From assembly GCA_903813345.2 (NCBI GenBank), contig CAIIXF020000003.1, positions 9,442,218-9,506,217 of the forward strand: a stretch of 64,000 bases of DNA, read 5' to 3'. The first letter of the stretch is position 1; each line of letters begins with the position of its first letter. Source of the stretch: Owenia fusiformis. Taxonomy: Eukaryota; Annelida; Polychaeta; Sabellida; Oweniidae. The notes beneath the pieces were generated by a model. The model was not told the DNA's origin. It saw nothing but the letters and a program-made list of their open reading frames with translations, and did no database searches. This document shows, piece by piece, positions 1 to 12,250 of the stretch. The translations under genes were made by a program, and so were the position numbers.

Positions 1-58
1 CATGTTTTTAAATATTCATACGTTAAGGAAATGACAAATGGACTACTGTGGTGAAACT

Positions 59-415
59 TCACAAAAAGTTTCAGATGACTAGCTCAACTAGAGGCACTTT
101 TATAAGTGTTACAAGATGGTCGTCGATTCCTTTGCAGGCACACTTAGATATTTCACAAACAAATTGCCTGACCCACCTTTTGTAACATAATTTTATCAAT
201 GAACTATTACCATTTTGTGTTTAATCGAATGGACATCCTTTTCATGAAGTTACAAGCAAAAATTATAAGTTATCGTGAAGTTATGTTTCAAAGGTAGTCG
301 GCATTTTGTGTAGAATGCAAGTGTGTCTGCAAAGGAATGGACGACATTTAGAGCAAATTTTGTAACGCTCATAAAAGTGCATCTAGTAGAGCAGGTCATC
401 TAAACTTGTCGAGTC
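59..415. repeat. Imperfect foldback element (MITE-like)
   Basis: The left arm (about 59-146) and the reverse complement of the right arm (about 321-415) match over roughly 90 bases with mismatches. For example, GATTCCTTTGCAGGCACACT on the left pairs with AGTGTGTCTGCAAAGGAAT on the right. The loop is about 170 bases. No coding capacity is seen. It is probably a non-autonomous DNA element; no clear target-site duplication was found. Confidence 0.7.
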
Positions 416-2110
416 TAGTGGAGTCTAGTTTTAATGTACCGAAGAACAATTCAGATAGCATGCAGACAAAAAAGTTAAAAACATTAAATAGGTATTTAAT
501 GTGGAATTTCTGTGACGCAGAAAATTGAAAATTATTTTAACATTTCTTTCAAAAGTGACTCACCCGTGTTCGACTCTCTTTCGACATATAAGGATCTTTC
601 GGACAGCATTGAGAGATGATAAGCGACATATTGGACGATGCAGCTTTAATTACAAAAGTAATGATTTCTATAAAGATTCTACTTATGTACAACAGAAGGG
701 GGGGGGGGGAAGCCAGCAAATGTCAAGGCGGTTTGCATTACTGCAACCCCTCCCCCCCCCTTCCCCAGTTACGGCCATGTAGAAATATACATGAAGATGA
801 CAAAGGAACACCCAAGAAGCTTTAGAGCAAAATTTCTTCTTGAATTCAATTGATCTGGCCTGGCCGTGAGCCGACCCACTCCGTGCATGAACGCTTACAA
901 TCAGTATACCTATTAAAACCTATTTATAGGATAAATATTCATTTCAAATAAACACCCATGGGCGTTTCCACGATTTGTTTTAACGACTCGGCAAAAACAA
1001 GATGGTTCCTGGCTTTCCCTGACTGTAACTGCCCTGTTAAAATTATAATGTTACTCACTTGTATGTAACCGTTCATATTCAATAATAAGCAAACAGAACA
1101 TCATGTCATATTTTGTTATAAAATTTTTATTGCAAAACATGGACTTAAACTGCAAATCAAGTTGGACAATATTACACTAACCATGTATCACTTTAAAGTA
1201 AAGTGATTATTTCCAAACAATACTGTTTCCTAGGCATACTTATAGCCAATTCGGCCCTGAATGTGGATATTGAATATTTGATGGAGATAATACATGATGC
1301 ATGACTATTGCAACACTAGCTAAATCCAGTTCTACATTAATAAGGTTAACATGGTGGATCTGGCGGGGTTTCTTCAAAGATTGGCCTCCAATTTTCACAC
1401 AAAAATGCCCAAAATATTGTAAATACATAATTTCATGATCCACCCCTTGTTTAACAAAATCTGTAATTCACTACAGAGAATTTAAATAAGAGCAGCACCA
1501 AAACAATTAAAACATCAATGAGGCCATATTTAAAATGCAAAATAGACTGGATGAGGGCGGGAAAAGCAAGGAATAGAGTACTCAGGCACGTAGTATGCTT
1601 GCTTAATTGTATAGATATGCCAGAGAAGTTTGACATCTCATTCAAATTTATCTGAGAAACAAGTGGAAAACACATTTTCGCATTTTCTGAGAAAATTGAG
1701 AGGAAAACATGAATAGAATGACATTTCATAAAGCAATGTCGAGGAACAGCTAAAATAACAACTTTTTTTACATTATTTCAATTCAGGTATATCCATTAAT
1801 GCACTTCATTTATAGCTCTAACACGTCTAAACAGGATTTATCAAGAGGTTAACAAAGAATACATACTAGCATACGACTATTGCTCAACTATTCATTCCAA
1901 GATAAAACTATTGCTCAAAACTGGTAACTTTGTGATAACATATCGTAAGTTTGAAAAAACTATTAAAGCCTACATTATTTGAGATGTAAAGTACACCTTA
2001 TTAACTGAAAACCTGAATTTTACTTTTAACCTCAACCTAACTACATACAGACATAGGAGTCTCCCAGAGGTGAACAATTTCCACCATTCACCCAGGGAGA
2101 GGTCAATATC
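416..2110. other. No gene recognised
   Basis: This is AT-rich sequence with only short, unconvincing open frames. It contains a 12-base G run (698-709) and a C run (752-760), which are prone to sequencing error. I see no splice-linked coding signal. Confidence 0.6.
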
Positions 2111-2690
2111 CTTTTTAACCAATCTATTAAATATCCAAAAATTATATAATTTAACATGGTTACAGATTTACAATTCAAAGAACACTATAATATTTGAATA
2201 TAATGATACAATTACATGTACAGCAATATCATGAATATACAAAATCAGAATGCTATATTTGGTGTGAGTCCAGGTGAGTAGGCCTTATTTGGTGTGAGTC
2301 GAGATGAGTATACCATTAATATTACCAATATTATAAACAACCCATATTTTGAAACAACCCTTTTTTCTAAACATCCCATATTGAATTCATAATAAGTTTA
2401 TAGTTCTTTTTAACCAATCTATTAAATATCAAAAAATTATATAATTTAACATGAATACAGATTTACAATTCAAAGAACACTATAGTATTTGAATATAATG
2501 ATACAATTACATGAACAGCAATATCATGAATATACAAAATCAGAATGCCATATTTGGTGTGAGTCCAGGTGAGTAGGCCTTATTTGGCGTGAGTCGAGAT
2601 GAGTATACCGTTAATATTACCAATATTATAAACAACCCATATTTGAAACAACCCATATTTCTAAACATCCAATATTGAATTCATAGTTCT
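2111..2690. repeat. Tandem duplication, about 295-bp unit, two copies
   Basis: The segment starting CTTTTTAACCAATCTATTAA at 2111 recurs at 2406, and the two copies stay similar to about 2690. Each copy contains a smaller internal repeat of TATTTGG[TC]GTGAGTC and pairs of AACAACCCATATT. It is non-coding and of unknown origin. Confidence 0.85.
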
Positions 2691-3997
2691 TCAAAGTAAT
2701 TATTTTACAACTGCTTACAAAACACTGTATAATTATTGACTAAAAATCTGGTTTTATTTAAATTGTAAGTTAACTTTTCAGCTTTAGAATGCAAAGGGGC
2801 TTTCAAATGCAGTACTGTTTCCCTACTTAATTTGGTGGCTGTTTTAATATGGCGATATGCAGAAATTTGCCAATTCATGTATTTGTAATTTTTTCAGAAA
2901 AATCTAGTTAGAAATGCTGTAACTGTTAATATAACTAAGTGTTTTGTATGATGCACTTCAAAATTCATGAGTATTCATTTGTGGCAATGTTGTCTTAGTA
3001 ACATGCTCACTTATGTCAAATTTACTAAATTAAATCTTCGCCAATTTTTTCGTTTTGCTTATTAAAAAGCATCAAATTAAGTAGAGGAACAGTATGTCTA
3101 TTTTTTACATGTCTCCCATTTCTTAAGTACATGTATGTCTCGTTAATCTATCGCAGGGTATAGAGACATGTTACAGAATCCCTTTTAAATATTTCTATAA
3201 TTTTTCAGCCCAAACACGTATTGTCCAAACCATTTATTTTTTCCCATAATGCATTTTTGGTGCGTCCTCCAATCACTGACTTCCAATATCAGATATGCTT
3301 GAAACGACAGACATAGTTTGACATAGACATAGTTTTAAACGTGGCAGAAGGTCCTATCAGTTGCACCAATTTTTATTTACGCACTTTTTTAACCAGCGTA
3401 AATGCAATGTAACTGTGCTGCCATCTTTATATAGTTATCACTCCTTCATAAAGTCACATTGAGAAAAACGTCACAGTGGTCATGACTTAAAATGCAAAAT
3501 AGAGTGCAAAAGAGTGGAATTAGCAAGGAATTGAGTATATAGATGTGTATTGAACACTTTGGATTAATAGAAATGCAAGGAAATGATCAGATTCATTCAA
3601 ATTTTAGAGAAATTGCAATGCAATCTGCGTGACAAAATGGACATTGATAACAAATTAGCAACAATTCATATAGCACTATACTCTAAATTGTGTAGAAAGA
3701 AATACAAGAAAACCAGAAACTTAATTCAAATTTTGGAGAGAAATGAATTAAATCAGAATGGACAGAAGATATTATGTGTGGATTAATGATGACCAAAGTG
3801 AGATTTTAACCATTGACTTTGTACGGTGTAGTGGAGATACTAGTACATCAATAGATTAAGTTAAGCAGAATCGTGAATGGACAATCGGAACATGTCGTGA
3901 AACAGGAAGTAAGAGTCTGGTAGTTTCTTAATATAGAACACTTGAGAGTAGGCGTGAGGAGGGTCATCGTCAGTCTGAAAAAGAGCAATTTTTCAAT
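2691..3997. other. No gene recognised
   Basis: AT-rich sequence. The longest open frame (3583-3786) has low-complexity composition and no recognisable domain. Nothing else stands out. Confidence 0.55.
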
Positions 3998-4075
3998 TAC
4001 AGGGTGATCCCAAAAAACAGGACACAAACATCTTTGAATTAAGGGTTGGAGTTCTGCTTTTTTGGGATACCTTGT
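3998..4075. mobile_element. Very short TIR element (78 bp)
   Basis: It opens with TACAGGGTGATCCCAAAAAA and closes with the near reverse complement, TTTTTTGGGATACCTTGTA. The ends resemble those of 4519-4770 and 46659-47904, so this looks like a miniature member of the same TACAGGGTG family. Confidence 0.55.
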
Positions 4076-4518
4076 AAACTTAATTTAAGTATATTATAAG
4101 GTTGCATATCTGAAAATTCACAAAAAGGGACAAGTCCGTTAAATGTTCATTTTCATAAAATTGGGATAATTTTGCTTTTAAACTTAGTTATTGTCTTCCT
4201 GCCCTGAATTAAAGCATGCCTCATAACAATAGCTTAAGATATTATTGTCACTCTTAAAATCTGAAAAAGTGCTTTTGACGCAAACAGATACTTTCCATTA
4301 AAGAACTTAAATATCTTCTCATCCAGGAAGAGTTGTAGTTTAAACAATCAATGGACCTACACATGAAACTTTTTTCTTTAATTATCTGAGCCTCGAAAAA
4401 AGGTTTCTGTAGAAAGAGAAATAATTGGCTTACAAATCCAAAAAGGTGCAAATAATGTTTATTTAATTCAGAACATGTCAAACTGCTAATGAGGTAAAGA
4501 ATTTTTCTCAAGCTTTGT

Positions 4519-4770
4519 TACAGGGTGACCCAAAAAAATGCAACCGTTTTCCTTGAACATTGCAAGTTTGTTTTCAGCGAAATTGACGACATCTGGAGCA
4601 TATTTTGAAACGACCATAACTTCATCAATATAAGACTATGATTATTAAAACTTTTCCAGAGGATCCCACATTGAATGAAGTCCTTGTGTGCCAAATCTCA
4701 GAGCAATTTACCTCCATTTAAGAAAAATATTGAAGAAATGGAGGGTTGCATTTTTTTGGGTCACCCTGTA
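4519..4770. mobile_element. 252-bp MITE with TACAGGGTGACCC termini
   Basis: The left end TACAGGGTGACCCAAAAAAA and the right end TTTTTTTGGGTCACCCTGTA are inverted repeats that extend inward through GCAACC / GGTTGC. The outermost TA fits a TA target site, as made by Tc1/mariner-type transposases. There is no coding capacity. Related ends occur at 3998 and 46659. Confidence 0.85.
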
Positions 4771-4843
4771 TTTCAGAAAAAATAAGTTTTTACCAAGTCT
4801 AATGATTGTGTGATTTATACGTTCTGAATTTCAGATTCAAACA

Positions 4844-5050
4844 TTTTTTTTTTTTTAGGTTATTGTTATTTATTTCTATATAATTCAACATAATTATTTA
4901 CATAGATTGTGAGGGGCCGAGGCTATATAGCATTATTGGCCCCCCTCTAGAAAGTTAAAAACATATAATAAATCACTGGAGTGTGTAGGATTGCAACGGA
5001 CAGCAGACGGTCGTCCACCAGGTCTTGCCCATGATGATGTATATGAGTGT
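4844..5050 (-). mobile_element. Possible 3' end of a non-LTR retrotransposon
   Basis: The + strand shows a 13-base T run (4844-4856). Read on the - strand, this is a poly(A) tail preceded by AATAAATAACAATAACC and a GC-richer stretch (GAGGGGCCGAGGC on +). This is the layout of a 5'-truncated LINE-like insertion. No reverse-transcriptase coding remains here. Confidence 0.35.
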
Positions 5051-5870
5051 TAATGAGAGATGATGTGAAATGAGGAGGATGGTTATTCTAAGATGTTATC
5101 GATATCTTTTGGTTACTTATAATGGGCATTACAGCTATTGCCCCTTTAATTTATACACTGTAATTTATTGAAGATTATAGGGAGAAATGGCAGAGAGTTT
5201 AATTATCCATTAGGATTTTAAGCTACAATAAATCAGTTTATTTTTATGAATATTTAGAATGTTTCAAATATTTTGATAAAAATCACAAAAACATTGGAAT
5301 CCTTATTCAAATAATAATCATTTGAAGAGATCTACACTTTTTAGTGTTTTTAAAAGCTCGTTGTAAGAGTAAATATTGGATGCTTATTTAAGACCATTCT
5401 AACGATAAGGAAAACCTCATCAGAATTTCATGGGGTAGGTTACTTAATCCAACAAATTTCTCACAACACAACCCCAAAAAATTCTAAAAATGGTGACCCT
5501 AGGTCACCACTGAAATGTAAAAAAGTAAGTTTTTTCGGAAAGTGTAAATGAGAACATTTTTGTTACGGAATAAAAAATACCTTTAATCGCCCAGTCACTA
5601 AGACTAGTACTCCCCCTTCCACAGTTGGTTGACAGTCTATCTTTGTAACTACATGTTGTATAGCTTTAAACGTCAGACTCTGGAAAATAAAATAGTTAAT
5701 TAGTTTTATTATTATTTACAATGGTAGGTTACTAAATACAATTCAAAAGATAATAAAAATATATCCCAGCTTACTTTGGCACTTGGGCTTATCAGCCACT
5801 TTGAGATAAATAAACTACACAAACTAAAAAATAGCAACTCCACGGAGTAGGAAATCCCACTGAACAAAAC
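5051..5870. other. No gene recognised
   Basis: Non-coding AT-rich DNA. The only local structure noticed is the short palindrome GGTGACCCTAGGTCACC near 5504-5520. Confidence 0.5.
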
Positions 5871-5879
5871 GTGTTTTGA

Positions 5880-6896
5880 TAAATAGCGGCCACATCAAAT
5901 TTGAGCCAAATCCATCAACTGGTGTTTGAATTATCAAAGATTATGTTTTTATGAAACATGGTTGCCATTTTGAAATTCAGCTGTCATCTTTAGATTTCTT
6001 CGTTAGCAGAGCTCCTTTGTCCCAAGGCATCAGCATATGCAATTTAATCCAAATCCATCAACTGGTACTTGAGTTATCAAGGATTACATGTTTAATGAAA
6101 AATGGCGGAGATTTTGAGAAATAGCAGCCACCTTGAAAATTTCTAAAAATCTGAAGTAAATCCATCCAATGGTATCTGAGTTATCAATGATTACCTTTTT
6201 TTATGAAAAATGGCAGCCATTTTAAATTCAGCTGACACCTTTGAAATTTCTTCTGAAGAAGATCTCCTTTTATCCTAAACATCAGCATATGAAATTGGAA
6301 CCAAATCCATCCACTGGTATTTGAGTTATCAATGATTACGTTTTTTTTACAAAAATGGCGGCCATTCAAATGGCGGAAATTCAGTGGCCATCTTGAGGCA
6401 TCAGCATATAGAATTTGAATCAAATCCGTCAGCAGTTATTTGAGTTATCAAAGGTTATGGTCTGATGGCCATTTTGAAATTTAGCTGCCATCTTGAAAAT
6501 CAATTCTCGAGCAGAGTTCCTATGTCCCCTAGGCATCAGCATGTAAAATTTGAACCCAATCCATTCAATGGTATTTGAGTTATCAAAGATAACATATTTT
6601 TACAAAAAATGGCCACCATTTTGAAATATGGTGGCCATCTTGAAAATGTCTTCTTGAGCAAGGCTCCTTTGTACCCAGGCAACAGCATACAAAATTTGAA
6701 CCAAATCCATCCATTAGTATTTGAGTTATCAAAGATTATATTTTTCTGAAAAATGGCCGCCATTTTGAATTAAGCGGCCATATTGAAATTTCCTTCGTGA
6801 ACAGAGGTCCTACACCCATAAGGCATAAGCCTATAAAATTTGAATGAAATCTGTCAACCGGTATTTGAGTTATTGCCCGGACACACGAACGGACGT
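5880..6896. repeat. GGCGGCC-family repeat, about seven degenerate tandem units
   Basis: A unit of roughly 130-170 bases recurs about seven times. Each unit has a version of AATCCATCAACTGGTATTTGAG, TTATCAA(A)GATTA, ATGGC[GC]GCCATTTTGAA and GGCATCAGCATAT. It ends with GAGTTATTGCCCGGACACAC, the edge that precedes the GGACGG microsatellite in related copies. A matching tail (ACGGACGGATGG followed by CTATATCCCCCTCGGACTTT) appears near 7515-7575, so this copy seems split by about 600 bases. Confidence 0.75.
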
Positions 6897-7590
6897 CATT
6901 TGTCGCTGCTGCATCAGTGTCTTATTCATTTTCTTCTTCCTTTGTCTTGATTTGATTGTTGTCTTGATTTAATTCTTCAGGGTCCACAGGCTTGAGACTT
7001 CACGTAGGTGGGTTTAACGTTTTGATCCGGCCTGAAAACTCTCCCCTTCCCCTAACTGATGTTCTGATGTTGTCTTCTGTCAGTTCTTTCCTCTTACTAG
7101 TGATCGGTCTTCTAACTTTACTCATAGTTTACCCTCTTTGCGGAGAATATACTGTTTCATATTCATTTGTTTATGTTGTCTTCCTTCACTAATTTTCCAG
7201 TGCTTCATGATGATATTTTCCTGCATATTGTATTAAATACAATATCCATTTATTTCTTGATATAGCTTTCTTAGTATACAAATTTAGTATGTTACTCCTA
7301 TAACATTGACATTGTAGTTTTTCCCAGGCTGGTAACTCTGTTTGTTGCATCTTCCAAATGACTGCAGATTCTTGAAATCCTTATTATTTGTGATATATTC
7401 CATAAGAATGGTTTCTAGGAATTTTTCCAGATAAATTTGGATATGAGACTATTTGGAAATTGAAGTTTTCCCTTTTGTCGTATAGTTTTTTTTATGATTT
7501 GTTTCTTTACTATCTTCGGACGCACAAACGGAGGGACGGACGGATGGCTTTTCTATATCCCCCTCGGACTTTGTACGGTGGGATAATAAT
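6897..7590. other. Apparent insertion splitting the repeat, then the repeat's tail
   Basis: Between GCCCGGACACACGAACGGACG and the GGACGCACAAACGGAGGGACG tail lie about 600 unrelated bases without a domain-bearing open frame. The tail (about 7515-7590) matches the terminal part of the copy at 25490-25580. It could be a small insertion or simply divergence; no clean target duplication was seen. Confidence 0.4.
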
Positions 7591-7633
7591 ATATGCACTA
7601 GGCCTAATGTTTTTTAATGTATACATTGTATTC

Positions 7634-7781
7634 TTTGCTTATTATAGTTACGCCATGTCTTGGCATAAATGGTTACATTACATACCCCAAGTGCTTGTTT
7701 AATAGCTTTGCTTATTATAGTTACGCCATGTCTTGGCATAAATGGTTACATTACATACCCCAAGTGCTTGTTTAATAGCTT
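7634..7781. repeat. Recent 73-bp tandem duplication
   Basis: TTTGCTTATTATAGTTACGC at 7634 begins a 73-base block that is repeated essentially unchanged from 7707. The near identity points to a recent event or a collapsed array. Confidence 0.9.
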
Positions 7782-8196
7782 CGTGGCCAACTGCTTTTTT
7801 ATCTTCAAAGTACCACTGAGCATCAGGCTGCAGTTAAAAAGAACATATATTACACACGTCAAATTGTCAACTAAAGAGAGATCTACACGGGTAACATATG
7901 ACAATAATAAATAAATAATTTCAAATAAATGAACCATAAAAACTAAAAAAAAATAACAAATTGCAAAAAATGTTTAAATTCACAACATTCATAGAAATAT
8001 GTATAAATTTTTGTTTTTCATTGAACTTCTAATCAAAATGTACAGTAGAAAATTTCCTGTTATTTACTCCAAATAAATCTCTTATTGAAAGCATGAACCG
8101 TAAGCTATATCACAGTAAACATTGCCAGCATTTGGGGATTAATACTTTTTAACCCGAATGTAATGCTGTAAGGCCAAAATATAATTATTGGGTTTG
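7782..8196. other. No gene recognised
   Basis: AT-rich and non-coding, with short A-rich stretches. Nothing else is seen. Confidence 0.5.
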
Positions 8197-8798
8197 TATC
8201 AGATGCTGGCACACTTTTGCCGAAAGGTTGCAAGAAGTAACTTTTGGCAATGTAGTATGTTAGAGTAACCTAGTAGGTGTAAGAAAATATAAGGTGATGG
8301 GCTTTAAAGTGGTAAAACAATTTTCACGGCCGAATTGGACTTCAATTCCTGCGATTTCAGGGGGTACTATAAGACTATTTCATAACATAAAGGGTATACT
8401 GTAGTTGCTATTGTTCTGCTTTCTACAGCACATATTACTAGTCCAAAGATGAATAATATCCTAAAGTTATAGGCCGATATCTGTATTAGTCTCAGAAATA
8501 TTGCAATTTATAGGAAAAAATATGCAATTTTTGTCATCTTTAAGTCTCACCTATTTTATATTTGTAGCTTCCAGCAAAAGATGGCAGCTTAAATAGCTCA
8601 AAATTGATTTCTAAAAACTAATTCAAGCTTTGTTTGATATTGTTATACAATATATATATATCAGAATATGGCTGTGAAAATTGTTTTTACCACTTTAAAG
8701 CCTATCACCTTATATTTTCTTACACCTACTAGGTAACTCTAACATACTATATTGCCACAGGTTACAACCTTCTGGCAAAAGTGTGCCAGCATCTGATA
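8197..8798. mobile_element. 602-bp foldback DNA element with arms of about 130 bp
   Basis: The element starts TATCAGATGCTGGCACACTT and ends with the near reverse complement, GTGTGCCAGCATCTGATA. The arms (about 8197-8332 and 8665-8798) match over about 130 bases with few mismatches, including AGGTGTAAGAAAATATAAGG against CCTTATATTTTCTTACACCT. The unpaired centre is about 330 bases and non-coding. A MITE or foldback transposon is the best reading. Confidence 0.85.
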
Positions 8799-9001
8799 CA
8801 GTTAACATTTTCAATTATTGATATACAGGATTCACAAATGTATTTCAATTGATTTCTTGTATATGTAATGAATATTATTGCAGTGCTCTTTCCTCAAGAA
8901 TTTTGAGATTTTTGTGAAGTACTTCATTTATTTATTTCAATCTGCAGAAATTTGTTTTTCCTGAGAATGCATGCAATCAAGATAATATAACGGGAGTAAT
9001 A

Positions 9002-9654
9002 ATGAACAGGAGTATTGTATATAACATGTTACAAACCTTTATCAAGTATGAGTTGAATGACATGATAATTAATGTTATTGAACAAAACATCATCTCTTCA
9101 AAGGAAATATGGAAAAAGAAATATAAAACTAATGCATATAAGCTAGTAATTGAAAGATGGAAAATACTAGAGTCCTTATGTTAAGTCACAAACTTAATGT
9201 TTTTAGAATTGTATGTCCCAAGTTCAAAGTAAATGCTTGGTGGACTATGTGCAAGAGAGCACTTATTGTTAAAAATGAATGCTTCCAAATGGTGAGGCTA
9301 CTAACTGGAGGGTGTTCATTAGAGGTATTTAATCAAACCAATGTTATAAGGGAAACAGGAGATGTTCTTTGTAATGCTGGAGTTGGAGACTTAATACATT
9401 TTGTACAACAGTGCAATATTTTACTAGATTCAGATGTTTGGCCGCTTAGAAATACTATGAGGGCAAAACTTGTTAAACTAGATTATGATAACTTTTACAT
9501 GAGATCAGAAACTGAAAGCTTTTATATCATGATGGGATTACAAGAAATACCAGGTTTAAATGATGAAATGGATTTTACTATTAAGTTTCATAGCTGCAAA
9601 ATGATATGCAATATGTATAACTATAGAAATGTAAAACTGAAGGAACTAAATTAA
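9002..9654 (+). pseudogene. Degraded C-terminal end of a LINE-type (non-LTR) retrotransposon ORF
   Basis: Two overlapping frames (9002-9184, then 9157-9654) read as one protein tail interrupted by a frameshift near 9160-9180. The second frame has WWTMCKR, then LTGGCSL and the spacing C-x8-H-x4-C in LCNAGVGDLIHFVQQC. This resembles the cysteine/histidine knuckle often found after the reverse transcriptase in LINE ORF2 proteins, with the first cysteine missing. The frame ends at 9654 and is followed by a tail ending GGTTGAATAAATACAA (about 9752-9770), like LINE 3' ends. No RT core or endonuclease is present upstream, so it is a 5'-truncated relic. The family assignment is by pattern only; a host gene fragment is less likely. 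Confidence 0.55.
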
Positions 9655-9770
9655 TTTAAGTCAATAGATAAATGTGGCACTGTATAAATGATACTTTTTA
9701 TTACTATGTCTATTGTAATGTAAAAATGTAAGTATTGCCACCAAATTGGTGGTTGAATAAATACAACTAA

Positions 9771-11538
9771 TTTATTCCTATTGTAGGCCTACATGGTAAA
9801 TGACATTTGTATATCTTGGATTGCTTCTAGTTTGGCTGATAAAGTATGTGGCCTCTTATATTTTAATGCTTCCCTGCCATAGTATTTTCAAAAAGATAAA
9901 CATGGCTGAAATTTTTGAAATTACAAAAGGGCATAGGCTTATTTCACAAAAAACTTAATAATCTGAAATATGCAAATGTCATTCATGTACAATATGTATA
10001 TACTTTTCCATCTATTATTGTATATTATTATATACCAAATATGTAACACTAATCCTGATTGGTCAATACCTATTAACATGTTCCGAAATAGATTTACTAT
10101 TACCCTTCCCAAGTTATATTGAATTCCCTCAAATGTAAGAAGAGGGGTAAGTTCATTTTAGGGCACAGACGTCAAGTACGTTTCTGGCGAAAGCTGGAGC
10201 ATAGATTTTTAAGAGGACTGGAAACAAGATGGCAGTCTATTTCAATTCTGCCAATTCGTGTTGGCCTATTTATCACTATTGACTCAGTTGTTCACCTTAG
10301 TTTTACTTACCTTAGATGCTTAGTAATCTATTCAGTATAATATTGTTTCCAAAATTATTGTCATTTGCGATAATTAGTACTAAAAGTACTTTGAACAGGT
10401 CAGCTGCCATTTGCTTGGCTTAATCGTACCAGTCCACAAAAAGAGTGAAATCATATTAAAAATACCAATAAAACTTTTAAATTGGTTTGAGAAATAATTA
10501 GGATAAGGTTTCAAAAATATGCACATGACAATATATGACTACTAAATGCAGGCAGGGACTTTTAATTACCAAAAAGTTGAGTGACTTTTTAGATGTCGAA
10601 AATCTTAGATCTAGATCTATCAGTATCGGGTTGTACTAAATACCACCTAGGTGCCCCACACCTCGGTGTCCCCATTGAAATGCATATTTTACTACTTTAT
10701 TTCAAGATAACATTATTCCAAGTGTTAATATGGTACATAATAAAGTATTTTCGTGGAATTTGTGTAAATATTTCTGAATTTTGATCGATGTCGAAAAAGT
10801 CATTTGTAAGAATAATATTTCATTATTTGCTCACTATAAAATGTTACAAATTCACTTTTTTAGCAACAAGTAAGACTGTAAGAACAATATATGTATATAT
10901 TTCAAATATAAAAGCACACTTTAGCATAAATGGTGTTTTATTACTACAAATAAGTAACCATACATATGAGCAAAATTCAAGGTGCCCATTTTTCTAACAA
11001 TAAAACTGTTACATTTTATTTTCGAATCTTCTTTGCTATAAATTATTATTTCAAGCCTATTAAATGTAAAGTTAATATGACAACGGAAATAATACTATAT
11101 TTAAAATGTGTACGTGGTTTAAAATGGAATTAGAAATCCAGGTGCCTAAGGGGACACCTACAGTGGGGATCATAAAGAATTACAAAAGCTATGAAAATTA
11201 CATGCTGTCGCACATGTAATAAATTCTTACCTCAGTGTATTCAGTGCTCTATTTTCTCTGTCTTATTAACTTAATTAAGTCCAAATATAGTGGAATTTGT
11301 GTCCATAATGACAAATAAGAACTTAAAAAGTTGAAGTAGATATTCACATGTTATGCCGACTCTTCAAATGTTGAGGTGATTTTGTCGCCCGATTGCGCCA
11401 GAACGGAGGATTGGCTCCCAGAATGCAACATGACACGTGCCAGCTTTCAAAATGCTGTTCCGTCATTTTTAAAACTGTCACGAGTAAATACAGTTAACTA
11501 ATGTTGCATTCTGAGTCAACCGTCCTTGGATAACAAAC
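9771..11538. other. No gene recognised
   Basis: AT-rich DNA. CAGAATGCAACAT (near 11420) and ATGTTGCATTCTG (near 11502) form a small inverted repeat. Loosely complementary AGGTG-rich blocks lie near 10645-10675 and 11140-11165. No supported coding region is seen. Confidence 0.5.
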
Positions 11539-11595
11539 ATGGCGATTCATGAAAACATTCGTTCGATTTGGAAGGGACTTAGCCATTATTTGCAG
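11539..11595 (+). CDS. Candidate short first coding exon, unidentified
   Basis: ATGGCG in good context (AACATGG) opens a 19-codon frame, MAIHENIRSIWKGLSHYLQ. It ends exactly at a strong donor, CAG|GTATGA, in phase 0. The preceding 150 bases are GC-richer than the surroundings and include CRE/E-box-like words (ACACGTGCC, CCGTCATTTT). I could not find the next exon. Joining it to the untranslated start of the CENP-T exon at 17592 gives an immediate stop, so it is not the CENP-T start. It may be a first exon of another gene, an upstream exon, or chance. Confidence 0.2.
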
Positions 11596-12250
11596 GTATG
11601 AAGCTTTGGAATTCATTTATTGTGCTACTTTAGTGAACGGGAATTATTTTTCTACAGCTTGGGAGAGTTTGAGACACGAAACTTGGAATTTAGCTCATTG
11701 TGACAACTTGTGAACGTTGAGTTTTATTTTTGTCCCCCACTGTTGCACAGTCAGAGAGAATGTTTCTGGCGAAATTCTGGGATTTCAAAAACTTGAAGTT
11801 GGGAAACCGGAAGGGCTTACCTTTTTTAATTCCCGAATCTCACCGAATCTCTCCGAAATTAGCTCATCTTGGTGACTGTAAATTGCACAGCTGTATTCAA
11901 TGGAGTCTCGTCATATTCAATCAGCCTCAATTTTAAAGTGTATATTTTATTTTCAACGTGATTTCATCGTTTTTTGTCGACTGGTAAGAATACGCTGGGC
12001 AAATGGCAAGATGGATGACTTTTGACCTGACCTACACCGATGGCGGTGACGTCATCAATTTTATCTATACAAATTCTATTTGGTCACGTGACCTTGTGCC
12101 AGAAGTCCGACTTTTTGGTCAGTCGACCTGTTCAAAGTACATTTAGTAATAATTATCGCTTTTCAGAACAATTTAGGAAACAATATTTTCTATCTACGTC
12201 GATTACAAAGCATCTAAGGTACGTAAATTTATATGAACAACTGAGTCAAT

